A program made the position numbers and the translations under genes. This document shows positions 57,954-64,000 of a DNA stretch of 64,000 nt, in pieces. The notes below the pieces were generated by a model, which saw nothing but the letters and a program-made list of their open reading frames with translations, was not told the DNA's origin and ran no database searches. Positions within the stretch are counted from its first letter, which is position 1, and each line of letters opens with the position of its first letter. Source of the DNA: a virus; IMG/VR virus record IMGVR_UViG_3300046460_000148, positions 1 through 64,000 of that record. One strand, written 5' to 3'.

Positions 57954-58186
57954 CAATGAAAGCCGCCGGTCTCGATATCTGGACGATTTGCGAGCGTCCG
58001 AGTGACTTCCCCGACCGGTTTACCGCCCGGTGCCATCACGCAACTTCGGCAGGCTCACACCCGACCGGCCTGCTAATGGTCGCCGAGAACATCGAGACCT
58101 TGCGCAAGGAAATGATCCGGCGCGGCCTGACCTGCATCGGCCGGGAGCCGGGAGACGATCCGGTCATTGTGGAAAGCTGGCTGTGA
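57950..58186 (+). CDS. Hypothetical protein, 78 aa
   Basis: MTMKAAGLDIWTICERPSDF, then NIETLRKEMIRRGLTCIGRE and VIVESWL end, a pattern seen in small phage proteins. ATGA overlap. Confidence 0.65.
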   Translation: MTMKAAGLDIWTICERPSDFPDRFTARCHHATSAGSHPTGLLMVAENIETLRKEMIRRGLTCIGREPGDDPVIVESWL

Positions 58187-58199
58187 AAGGGGAACGCCG

Positions 58200-58454
58200 A
58201 TGGCGGGGACAGGTATCCTAAGCATCGATCAAGTGTGGATGGCGGTCGCAGTCGATGCGGACGGAACGGAAGGCATTTGCGCCGTCCATTCCCAGGCCAC
58301 GGACTCGTGGCTACCACTGCTGGCGGCCGATGAGGCTCGGCTCCCCTGGGTCATGGAGATGGCGCGGCAGATCGCCCGCGAACGGCAGCAACTTGTCCGG
58401 ATCATCAGATTGCACGGGCGGGAGGAGTTAGAACGCATCGACGGACGTCAGTGA
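58200..58454 (+). CDS. Hypothetical protein, 84 aa
   Basis: MAGTGILSIDQVWMAVAVDA; helical second half (MEMARQIARERQQLVRIIRL). Start after AAAGGGGAAC. Unknown. Confidence 0.6.
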   Translation: MAGTGILSIDQVWMAVAVDADGTEGICAVHSQATDSWLPLLAADEARLPWVMEMARQIARERQQLVRIIRLHGREELERIDGRQ

Positions 58455-58717
58455 TGAGCGATGAAAAGAAGGCCCGGAAGGAACTCCGAATGACCGGCGA
58501 GGATTTTTGCGCGTGGCTGGCGGCAATGAAGGCGAAAGGCTTCAATAAACAGGAAAGCGGCTTGATGCTTGGACGCGGCGCCCCGTGGGTCAGCCGCGCC
58601 CAGAAAGAGGGCGCCGACATAATGGCTGCTTATGCTTGCGCGGCCATCTTCGCGGGGCTCAAGCCGTACCCGATGCCGTCGCCGCGTCGGAGAAAACCAG
58701 ACAAGGAAAGAGGCTGA
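58454..58717 (+). CDS. HTH-like protein, 87 aa
   Basis: MTGEDFCAWLAAMKAKGFNK then QESGLMLGRGAPWVSRAQKE is a helix-turn-helix pattern. Overlaps the previous stop (TGATG). Possible regulator. Confidence 0.6.
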   Translation: MSDEKKARKELRMTGEDFCAWLAAMKAKGFNKQESGLMLGRGAPWVSRAQKEGADIMAAYACAAIFAGLKPYPMPSPRRRKPDKERG

Positions 58718-59043
58718 TGTCTGACCCAATTACCTCGCTTCTGGAAATTGAACGGCACTTCCGGGACCGTCTTCGCGTCGATTCCGGCGACACAAACCAA
58801 GCGTCATTGAAGCGCGTGATCAAACATCTGCGCATTCGGGCCGAGGCCGCCGAGGCGGAGCTTGCCGGCCTCAAGGCGGCGATGGGAAAGCCGGTGGCAT
58901 GGATACCGGCCCAGCGCTGGACCCGCATGGAAGGTGCAGGACCGTGGCTGACCAATATCGTTTATTCCGAGGATCAGTCGCAGTTCTTCCGGTGCATTCC
59001 GCTCTACGCGATCGAAAAGGGGGGTAATCATGAGCCAAACTGA
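58717..59043 (+). CDS. Hypothetical protein, 108 aa
   Basis: N-terminal coiled coil (RIRAEAAEAELAGLKAAMGK) and the KPVAWIPAQRWTRMEGAGPW segment resembling phage MazG-like-adjacent proteins that begin with a coil and end in CIPLYAIE. Not assigned. Confidence 0.6.
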   Translation: MSDPITSLLEIERHFRDRLRVDSGDTNQASLKRVIKHLRIRAEAAEAELAGLKAAMGKPVAWIPAQRWTRMEGAGPWLTNIVYSEDQSQFFRCIPLYAIEKGGNHEPN

Positions 59044-59386
59044 AGACGACAAAGTCCGGCCGATCGGCGTCCAGTTCAAGCCGCCGCCGTCCGATGATCG
59101 AACCTTGACGATCGTCCGCGATTCCGGCTGTGACCACAAGCTGACTTGGGTCGGCGGCAAGGTTGTCCGGGCGAACTATCTGATCCGTGAAGGCGAGACT
59201 GAGGTCGAATGCGGCCTATGCGGCAAGCACCTGGACCCCATGTTTGTGCTCCTGAACCTCGCCAATGAGGAAACGCGCTGGATGCGCAACCGACAAGCAT
59301 ATCAGGAGGAAGCCAAGCGCCTGCAAAGCCGCCGCCGGACCAAGTGCGAGCACTGCCAGAAGATCACGCGAATCAGCTCGTCATGA
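59030..59386 (+). CDS. Cys-containing hypothetical protein, 118 aa
   Basis: GCDHKLTWVGGKVVRANYLI, VECGLCGKHLDPMFVLLNLA and a C-terminal CEHCQK. Three Cys pairs suggest zinc. Strong GGGGGG ribosome site; starts inside the previous gene. Confidence 0.65.
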   Translation: MSQTEDDKVRPIGVQFKPPPSDDRTLTIVRDSGCDHKLTWVGGKVVRANYLIREGETEVECGLCGKHLDPMFVLLNLANEETRWMRNRQAYQEEAKRLQSRRRTKCEHCQKITRISSS

Positions 59387-59397
59387 GAGGGAGTCGA

Positions 59398-59652
59398 ATG
59401 GGCCAAACCGATATCATGGCGTTGAAGGTTGAGCAGATCGTGGACGCGATCAAACCGCACCTGAGCGGTCATCCGCCGGAAGTGCAAGGTGCCGTGATCG
59501 CTGACCTCCTGGCCATCTGGCTTGCCGGTCATCCGCCGGAGCTGCGTGAGGCGGCGATGGAATTCCATATGGAGATGGTGCGTGAGTTGATCGTAGCTGA
59601 AGAGGGCTTGATCTTCGGCGCCGACGGCCACCCGGCCAGGACGCAAAAATGA
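59398..59652 (+). CDS. Hypothetical protein, 84 aa
   Basis: MGQTDIMALKVEQIVDAIKP, with an internal repeat of SGHPPEVQ/AGHPPELR. Start after GAGAGGGAG. Helical; unknown function. Confidence 0.6.
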   Translation: MGQTDIMALKVEQIVDAIKPHLSGHPPEVQGAVIADLLAIWLAGHPPELREAAMEFHMEMVRELIVAEEGLIFGADGHPARTQK

Positions 59653-59873
59653 ATATTCCCGAAGATTACGTGAAGACCATTTGCAAGATCGGCCAGGGCG
59701 CCTTGTGCTGCCGCTATATCGTCGGCGGCCCGCAAGGGCTCGAATGCGCCAAACATGAGCCGGAGCTGGCGGCGCAAATTAACCGCCGGGTCGCCGCCGG
59801 AGCGTTCACCGCACGCGGGGACAATTGCGACGGCATAGCGGCCGGAGTGCAGGACCCCGGCCGCGCTAATTGA
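59649..59873 (+). CDS. Hypothetical protein, 74 aa
   Basis: MNIPEDYVKTICKIGQGALC, CCRYIVGGPQGLECAKHEPE and DNCDGI: five Cys, a metal site is possible. ATGA overlap. Last + strand gene of the right arm. Confidence 0.65.
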   Translation: MNIPEDYVKTICKIGQGALCCRYIVGGPQGLECAKHEPELAAQINRRVAAGAFTARGDNCDGIAAGVQDPGRAN

Positions 59874-59886
59874 GATCGCTGATTGT

Positions 59887-60138
59887 TCAGGCTACCGGCG
59901 TTTTCGCCGCCTTCTTCAAATGCCGGATCACCTCGGCTAGTTTAACCGACCGCTCCTCGCAGATGCCAAGCAGCTCCTCGGCCATTCCCGGTGAAAGATC
60001 AGCCGCCCCGGATGCAAGCCGGCGAACATGCCGGTCCGACATGTCCAGATCGCGGGCGACGTCGGATTGCCAGCGAGGCCCGTAAAGGGCCTCACCAGTA
60101 TCGCGGAGCAGAGTGCTGTGGGTGACAGTTTTTGTCAC
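59887..60138 (-). CDS. HTH regulator with palindrome at its start
   Basis: 83 residues, GTG start. VARDLDMSDRHVRRLASGAA is an HTH. GTGACA-N5-TGTCAC (60122-60138) covers the start codon, so it may regulate its own translation or transcription. Last gene of the leftward set from 63855; a candidate for the regulator of the three 16-bp operators upstream, unproven. Confidence 0.7.
   Translation of the reverse strand: MTKTVTHSTLLRDTGEALYGPRWQSDVARDLDMSDRHVRRLASGAADLSPGMAEELLGICEERSVKLAEVIRHLKKAAKTPVA
60122..60138. promoter_or_regulatory. Palindrome over the HTH start codon
   Basis: GTGACA-GTTTT-TGTCAC, perfect 6-bp arms, with the GTG start in one arm. Possible operator or translational hairpin. 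Confidence 0.45.
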
Positions 60139-60150
60139 GGCAACGTCCTT

Positions 60151-60573
60151 TCAGTTGGCAACGAGTTTGAGGCGCAGATTGTCGTTCGGCGCCGTTTCAA
60201 GCGTGTAGAGATTGCCCTCAAACCGGACCTGCATCCCCACCTGAACCATGACATGCTTGGTCGTGGACCGTGGGCCGTTGTGGATGACGCTGCCGGTGCC
60301 GAAGATAAAAACCAGCTCGTGGCCGAAAGACCGAGCACGGTCAATCTCCGCTACCGGGTCCTCGCCCTTTTCGATCGCGCTCGATACGACCGAATGGATC
60401 ATGTAGGTCCGATACAGGAGGCCGTGATTGCGGGACTGGAACGGCGCAACAAGGCGCTCGCCGGCAAACAGGTTCACCGCCGGCCGGCGGTCGTTCCAGC
60501 CGTGGCCGGGCGCGCGTTCATAGAGGTCGCCGATGCCGTTCTGAATTTTGAGAGTGTCAACTGGCTTCATCAT
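60151..60573 (-). CDS. Hypothetical protein, 140 aa
   Basis: MMKPVDTLKIQNGIGDLYER; PAVNLFAGERLVAPFQSRNH; STTKHVMVQVGMQVRFEGNL. Leader with Shine-Dalgarno in a hairpin loop at 60577-60589. No family recognised. Confidence 0.65.
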   Translation of the reverse strand: MMKPVDTLKIQNGIGDLYERAPGHGWNDRRPAVNLFAGERLVAPFQSRNHGLLYRTYMIHSVVSSAIEKGEDPVAEIDRARSFGHELVFIFGTGSVIHNGPRSTTKHVMVQVGMQVRFEGNLYTLETAPNDNLRLKLVAN

Positions 60574-60576
60574 TTT

Positions 60577-60652
60577 CGGGTCCTTCCCGGTTTGTCCGGC
60601 GGGGCTCACCCCGGCCGGTGGTTACTTTCCAAATCCGCCCCGGAAGGCGGAT
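60577..60652 (-). promoter_or_regulatory. Shared leader L1 and intergenic hairpin
   Basis: Minus strand: ATCCGCC-N6-GGCGGAT hairpin (60633-60652), GGGG-N4-CCCC (60601-60612), then CGGG-AAGGA-CCCG (60577-60589) with the ribosome site in the loop, followed by AAA and the start. Confidence 0.75.
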
Positions 60653-60666
60653 GCGGAAACCAACCC

Positions 60667-60927
60667 TCACGGGTAGTAGTATTCGGCAATGACTTCCTGT
60701 GCCTTGCCTGCCTGCACGCGGCGATAGATGACGTAGAAGTTTGATTCGCCCGGCAGGACCGGCAGCGCCATTGCGTCCATCTGGGCTGTGATGTTTAAGC
60801 GGACATCCATCAGATCGCGGTCGGCGCTGACCAGCACATCGCGGAGCACTGTTTCGACGCGGGCTGCTCCGTTCGGACGCTTTGAAGGGATGTAGGTAGC
60901 GAAGGCAATGTAGCTGGACTTGGCCAT
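60667..60927 (-). CDS. Hypothetical protein, 86 aa
   Basis: MAKSSYIAFATYIPSKRPNG; EVIAEYYYP at the C-terminus. First gene after promoter-operator module 1; leader L2 in front. Function unknown. Confidence 0.65.
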   Translation of the reverse strand: MAKSSYIAFATYIPSKRPNGAARVETVLRDVLVSADRDLMDVRLNITAQMDAMALPVLPGESNFYVIYRRVQAGKAQEVIAEYYYP

Positions 60928-60930
60928 TTT

Positions 60931-60966
60931 CGGGTCCTTCCCGGTTTGAGGGCGGGGCTAAATCCC
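60931..60966 (-). promoter_or_regulatory. Shared leader L2
   Basis: GGGG-N5-CCCC-type stem (60954-60966) and CGGG-AAGGA-CCCG (60931-60943); the AAGGA ribosome site is in the loop. Confidence 0.8.
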
Positions 60967-60976
60967 CTTTCCCTAT

Positions 60977-61011
60977 GTCCTAAGATTAGGACAAAGCGGC
61001 GGCGATTGCAA
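60977..61011 (-). promoter_or_regulatory. Promoter-operator module 1
   Basis: Minus strand: -35 TTGCAA (61011-61006), 17 bases, -10 TAATCT (60988-60983). The palindrome GTCCTAAGATTAGGAC (60977-60992) covers the -10. The same layout recurs at 61945 and 63906. Confidence 0.85.
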
Positions 61012-61025
61012 GGGAAATCGGGCGA

Positions 61026-61586
61026 TTACTTGGTGCGCAGATCAAATAGTTCGCCGCGCTGGAAGCGCTCCCGAATTGCGTCCAGCTTGGCGCGGACCGC
61101 CGGAGTGTCGAATTCGATCTTGCCTGTCCAGATGCCCTTGTGGGCGCGTGGGACATCGAAGATATGCACGCTGATATCGCAGGCGGAGGCGCCGGGCTTG
61201 GTCGCCAGCGTCGTGAAGACGTAGAAAGAGCGGTAATCTTCGACCGGGCCACAGGTGATATTTCCGATGTAGCCGCAGGTGACGCCCAGATCGGCGTAAT
61301 CGCGTTTGATCGCGGCTTCCGGGTCCGATTCCCGGATAACGACCACATCGACAAATTTGCCGGTCGGGCGGCCACCGTTCACATATTCGGCTTCCACAAT
61401 CTCAAGGCCGAGCTGGCGGAGGTCGGAGGCCTCCAGGCGCGGCACGCGGCGCCACCCGGCATCCCGGAGCGCGCCGGAGACGCGGGAGACGCAATCACCG
61501 ACCACTTCGCGGCCCTCGCGGGTCCGGTAGCGGCTCGGCCACTTAGCAATAGCATCGCGGATATTTTGGGCTGTGAGATTTGTCAT
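61026..61586 (-). CDS. Hypothetical protein, 186 aa
   Basis: MTNLTAQNIRDAIAKWPSRY start; RRVPRLEASDLRQLGLEIVE; YGYIGNITCGPVEDYRSFYV-like middle. Leader L3 in front. Unknown function. Its own transcript would come through from module 2. Confidence 0.65.
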   Translation of the reverse strand: MTNLTAQNIRDAIAKWPSRYRTREGREVVGDCVSRVSGALRDAGWRRVPRLEASDLRQLGLEIVEAEYVNGGRPTGKFVDVVVIRESDPEAAIKRDYADLGVTCGYIGNITCGPVEDYRSFYVFTTLATKPGASACDISVHIFDVPRAHKGIWTGKIEFDTPAVRAKLDAIRERFQRGELFDLRTK

Positions 61587-61590
61587 TGTC

Positions 61591-61664
61591 GGGTCCTTCC
61601 CTGTTTTCGGTGGGGCTAATCCCCAGCCAAGATTGCTTTCGATATCCGCCCTGGGCGGGCGGAT
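61591..61664 (-). promoter_or_regulatory. Shared leader L3 and intergenic hairpin
   Basis: ATCCGCCC-N5-GGGCGGAT (61644-61664, perfect 8-bp stem), GGGG/CCCC stem (61612-61624), and GGG-AAGGA-CCC (61591-61601) with the ribosome site in the loop. Confidence 0.75.
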
Positions 61665-61675
61665 GCCGAAGGCCG

Positions 61676-61894
61676 TCAGACGTAATTGTTGCGGATGAGG
61701 AAGGCGATCAGCTCCGCGCGGGTGCCCTCGCGGTATTTGCCGCCCACTGGGTAGACGTAGAGCTTGCCGGAGTTAAGCTCACCGATCATGGCCTCGGCGG
61801 CAGCTTCCCGCTTTTCGATGCGGCCGAGGAAACGGTCTTCGGCGGCCATGCGGCGGGCCTGACGGGCTTCAAGGTGGCGTTCTGTCTTGTCCAT
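61676..61894 (-). CDS. Hypothetical protein, paralogue of 5945-6154
   Basis: 72 residues. Charged helical start (MDKTERHLEARQARRMAAED), then KYREGTRAELIAFLIRNNYV, which matches the C-terminus of the 5945 gene. Under module 2 with leader L4. Confidence 0.7.
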   Translation of the reverse strand: MDKTERHLEARQARRMAAEDRFLGRIEKREAAAEAMIGELNSGKLYVYPVGGKYREGTRAELIAFLIRNNYV

Positions 61895-61898
61895 TATT

Positions 61899-61934
61899 CG
61901 GGTCCTTCCCGGTTGAGGGCGGGGCAATTTCCCC
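61899..61934 (-). promoter_or_regulatory. Shared leader L4
   Basis: GGGG/CCCC stem (61921-61934) and CGGG-AAGGA-CCCG (61899-61911); ribosome site in the loop. Confidence 0.8.
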
Positions 61935-61944
61935 AAGTCCCTAT

Positions 61945-61979
61945 GTCCTAAGATTAGGACAAGCTGACGCTGATTGCAA
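61945..61979 (-). promoter_or_regulatory. Promoter-operator module 2
   Basis: -35 TTGCAA (61979-61974), 17 bases, -10 TAATCT inside GTCCTAAGATTAGGAC (61945-61960). Spacing identical to module 1. Confidence 0.85.
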
Positions 61980-61994
61980 GCCGAATCTTCGGGC

Positions 61995-62330
61995 TCAGAC
62001 CCGAAGGTCCTCCGCCTCAAAGCCGAACGTGGCAACCACCCATCGCTTGCCGTCTACGATGAAAACGTCCCCCATCATGGAAGATCGAAGCCCCCAGGTC
62101 TTGCCCTTGGCATCGACATGAAGCGGGGCGACGACTTCCACGGCCGGATTGAAATCGCCATTCTCCTGACCGCCTTCAAACGTGCGCTCTTTGATCGACC
62201 AGCTCCCATCGATGTTATTGGTCCAGCGGTAGGCATATTCCAGCGCCTGCCAGACCTCGGCATCTGGCGCGGTCACGGTAGCGACGTGGGTGAAGCCGAT
62301 TTGATTGTGGTGGTGCACTTCGATTTTCAT
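61995..62330 (-). CDS. Hypothetical protein, 111 aa
   Basis: MKIEVHHHNQIGFTHVATVT; VFIVDGKRWVVATFGFEAED at the end. Beta-rich. ATGA-type overlap with the upstream gene. Not recognised. Confidence 0.65.
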   Translation of the reverse strand: MKIEVHHHNQIGFTHVATVTAPDAEVWQALEYAYRWTNNIDGSWSIKERTFEGGQENGDFNPAVEVVAPLHVDAKGKTWGLRSSMMGDVFIVDGKRWVVATFGFEAEDLRV

Positions 62331-62587
62331 TTGCCTGTCCCCTCTGGATTTTGCATGGCTTTGCGAATTGCGTTCACGGTTGCCTTCGCGGATGACTTCA
62401 AACCGGGCGGCAGTTGGTCCATTGCGTCGGACGCATAATATTCGGCGTCCTCAAGCAAGTCCGTCAGCGCCGGGTCGGCATCGTCCACGATAACCGCCGC
62501 CTTGTTGGACTGGACCATCTCCGGCGTCGGCAGATCGCGCTCGGAGTGATCGAAGTAGAATTTGCGCGGCAAACTGATCCGAGCCAT
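62327..62587 (-). CDS. Hypothetical protein, 86 aa
   Basis: ATG 62587 (MARISLPRKFYFDHSERDLP); EDAEYYASDAMDQLPPGLKS. Overlaps the 62587 gene by 1 base. Unknown. Confidence 0.65.
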   Translation of the reverse strand: MARISLPRKFYFDHSERDLPTPEMVQSNKAAVIVDDADPALTDLLEDAEYYASDAMDQLPPGLKSSAKATVNAIRKAMQNPEGTGK

Positions 62588-63432
62588 CAGAACCCCCACT
62601 TGGTTGCGCAGACCGGGCCGATGCCGGCGGCGATGCTGGCCGGGTCCGTCAGCTCCCGGCCGCAGCACGAGCATTGACCGGTTTTCCGGCCATAGCGCTC
62701 GGCCGCCTCTGCCGGGTTTTCCGCAATGATGCGCAGCGCGGTCTTGTCCTCCTCACTGGCCTCCCAGGCGGCGTTGAACGTTTGCGCCACGACCTTGCCG
62801 ACATAGGTCCCGTCGCGGCGCTTCACATAGATCGCTCCGGGATTGGCGGAACTCGGCTTGGCGAGCGACAGCACCAACCCCTCGGCGCGATATTGCAGCT
62901 TGCTCAGCCCGGCGCTTTTCGCCTTGGCGAACATCGCGTGAATCGGATTGAGATCGACCGGCGTCCGCCGGGCCGCGTCACGGGCCTCCCGTTCGGCCTT
63001 CCGCTGCTCCTCCAGCACCGCTACCTTTGCGCGGGTGGATTGCACGCCCCGGAGCTGGGCCGGAGTGAGCGCGCCTTGCTGCCGGTAAATATCCAGCATT
63101 TCCCGAATGAAGTTCGACCAGCCGGCGTTCTGGGCCAGAAATTCGGAAACGCCCGGATTCTCCGCATCAAAGACGGCCTGGGCGGTTTCCAGTTTGGCAC
63201 GCTTGCGGGCCGCCTCCTGCTGGCGCCGCTTCATGCGGTCACCGGGCGATTGATAGAAAAAGCCCCGGCCGCCACAGGCAAAGCAGCGGTTATCCTTCTG
63301 ATGCCGGCGAGGCTTCAGATATCTCCCCGTCCCAACGCAGGACTGGCACGGGAATGTAGGGCGATCCTTTTTGAGTGCCGGCTGATCCGGGCCGGAGCCG
63401 GGCAAGTGGTCGAGGTCGGAAAAGTCAATCAT
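62587..63432 (-). CDS. Zinc-binding protein with DUF6011-like C-terminus
   Basis: 281 residues. PCQSCVGTGRYLKPRRHQKD plus CFACGGRGFFY form DnaJ-like zinc motifs near residues 29-58; a coiled middle (KVAVLEEQRKAEREARDAAR); and TGQCSCCGRELTDPASIAAG at the C-terminus as in DUF6011. DnaJ-type zinc motifs bind protein or DNA. Largest gene in this arm. Confidence 0.8.
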   Translation of the reverse strand: MIDFSDLDHLPGSGPDQPALKKDRPTFPCQSCVGTGRYLKPRRHQKDNRCFACGGRGFFYQSPGDRMKRRQQEAARKRAKLETAQAVFDAENPGVSEFLAQNAGWSNFIREMLDIYRQQGALTPAQLRGVQSTRAKVAVLEEQRKAEREARDAARRTPVDLNPIHAMFAKAKSAGLSKLQYRAEGLVLSLAKPSSANPGAIYVKRRDGTYVGKVVAQTFNAAWEASEEDKTALRIIAENPAEAAERYGRKTGQCSCCGRELTDPASIAAGIGPVCATKWGF

Positions 63433-63668
63433 CCCCGTGCCCCTCCCTTTGCCCGGCGTCCTATCTCGGCCTTGAGGGCCTCACGGAGCTGCCGCGTTGC
63501 CTCATCGGCGCGTTCGCGGATGTTATCCCCGCCGGCCTTGCGCTTTAGGTGCGTCTGCGCCTTTGCCGCGTAGGCCGGGTTTTGGAGATACAGCTCAATG
63601 TTTTTGAGCATCGCCGCGAGCTTCGATGTGGGAAGCGTTTTAAGCTGGTCTAGGATTGAAGCGGTCAT
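63429..63668 (-). CDS. Hypothetical protein, 79 aa
   Basis: ATG 63668 (MTASILDQLKTLPTSKLAAM); basic, helical (KAEIGRRAKGGARG). ATGA-type overlap with the zinc-protein gene. Unassigned. Confidence 0.65.
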   Translation of the reverse strand: MTASILDQLKTLPTSKLAAMLKNIELYLQNPAYAAKAQTHLKRKAGGDNIRERADEATRQLREALKAEIGRRAKGGARG

Positions 63669-63681
63669 GTCCGGTCCTCCC

Positions 63682-63855
63682 CTACTCGCCCGAGAAGCGA
63701 CGATCGAAAGCCCGGCGCATATCCTGCTCGGCCCGCTCAACCTCGTCCTCATTGTCGGCTTGCTGCATCTGCGCTGCGAACCAGACATCCCACCAATCGC
63801 AAAAGGCGGCGTCATGCATCGCGTCGAATTCTTCCTGAGAAGGCATTTGGAACAT
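63682..63855 (-). CDS. Hypothetical protein, 57 aa
   Basis: MFQMPSQEEFDAMHDAAFCD, acidic, with WWDVWFAAQMQQ. First gene under module 3, leader L5. Unknown. Confidence 0.6.
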   Translation of the reverse strand: MFQMPSQEEFDAMHDAAFCDWWDVWFAAQMQQADNEDEVERAEQDMRRAFDRRFSGE

Positions 63856-63859
63856 GTAT

Positions 63860-63893
63860 CGGGTCCTTTCCCGGCTGCGCGGCGGGCCAACCC
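63860..63893 (-). promoter_or_regulatory. Shared leader L5
   Basis: GGG/CCC stem (63884-63893) and CGGG-AAAGGA-CCCG (63860-63873); the loop is one base longer than in the other leaders. Confidence 0.75.
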
Positions 63894-63905
63894 CTTCCGC
63901 TACAT

Positions 63906-63940
63906 GTCCTAATCTTAGGACAAAGCCGAACCACTGGCAA
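63906..63940 (-). promoter_or_regulatory. Promoter-operator module 3
   Basis: -35 TTGCCA (63940-63935), 17 bases, -10 TAAGAT within GTCCTAATCTTAGGAC (63906-63921). Same geometry as modules 1 and 2. Confidence 0.85.
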
Positions 63941-64000
63941 GCTGAAAAGCAAAGCAAAATCAGCCCGGCCCACCGGCAGGATTTGGCGATTTGGTATAAT

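Overview
The window is a contiguous stretch of a temperate, tailed double-stranded DNA phage (siphovirus-like: long tape measure, HK97-type head, gene-transfer-agent-like tail genes). The host is very probably an alphaproteobacterium, likely Hyphomicrobiales. The reasons are GC-rich codon use, a GcrA-like cell-cycle regulator (45955-46386), BR0599-type tail-tip proteins, GH108 endolysin, BrnT/BrnA, and IG(D/H)NS-motif early proteins. A 50-nt tRNA 3' half beside the integrase, with phage genes on both sides, looks like attP. I therefore read this as an unintegrated (or circularised) phage genome and not as a prophage with host flanks; no host gene is recognised.

Layout. 68-3860 (+): ParB-like protein, two SAM methyltransferases and an IbrA/IbrB-like pair. 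3921-6402 (-): a tightly overlapped run of tiny accessory genes. 6527-19265 (+): terminase, protease-capsid fusion, portal placed after the capsid, a collagen-like protein, a glycosyltransferase/methyltransferase cassette, head-tail connectors, tail tube and a tail chaperone with a -1 frameshift site. 19275-31285 (+): tape measure and tail tip/fibres. 31309-34095 (+): endolysin, nested spanins and a string of small membrane proteins, one of which matches the ethylene-receptor membrane domain. 34105-34706 (-): macro-like gene and one more. 34777-35118: terminators and attP. 35119-43733 (-): integrase, BrnA/BrnT, a DNA-binding protein and the RecT-containing early operon, whose gaps are filled with GGCNN pentamer arrays. 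43913-45279: repressor/Cro switch. 45380-52792 (+): GcrA-like, methyltransferase, ParB, RuvC-like, PP-loop, replication-type and HNH genes. 53069-54561 (-) and 54719-59873 (+): small genes either side of a divergent HTH control region. 59887-63855 (-): small genes driven by three near-identical promoter-operator modules and sharing a leader in which the Shine-Dalgarno sits in a hairpin loop.

How it works together. CI/Cro-like proteins at 44.3-45.3 kb would decide lysogeny. The leftward operon supplies recombination and integration functions, and the rightward early genes supply replication, DNA methylation and host reprogramming. The late block builds a head and a non-contractile tail and lyses the cell. 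The least explained parts are the 59.9-63.9 kb regulon, the pentamer arrays with their embedded 29-nt element, the ethylene-receptor-like membrane protein, and the ParB/methyltransferase/PP-loop island.
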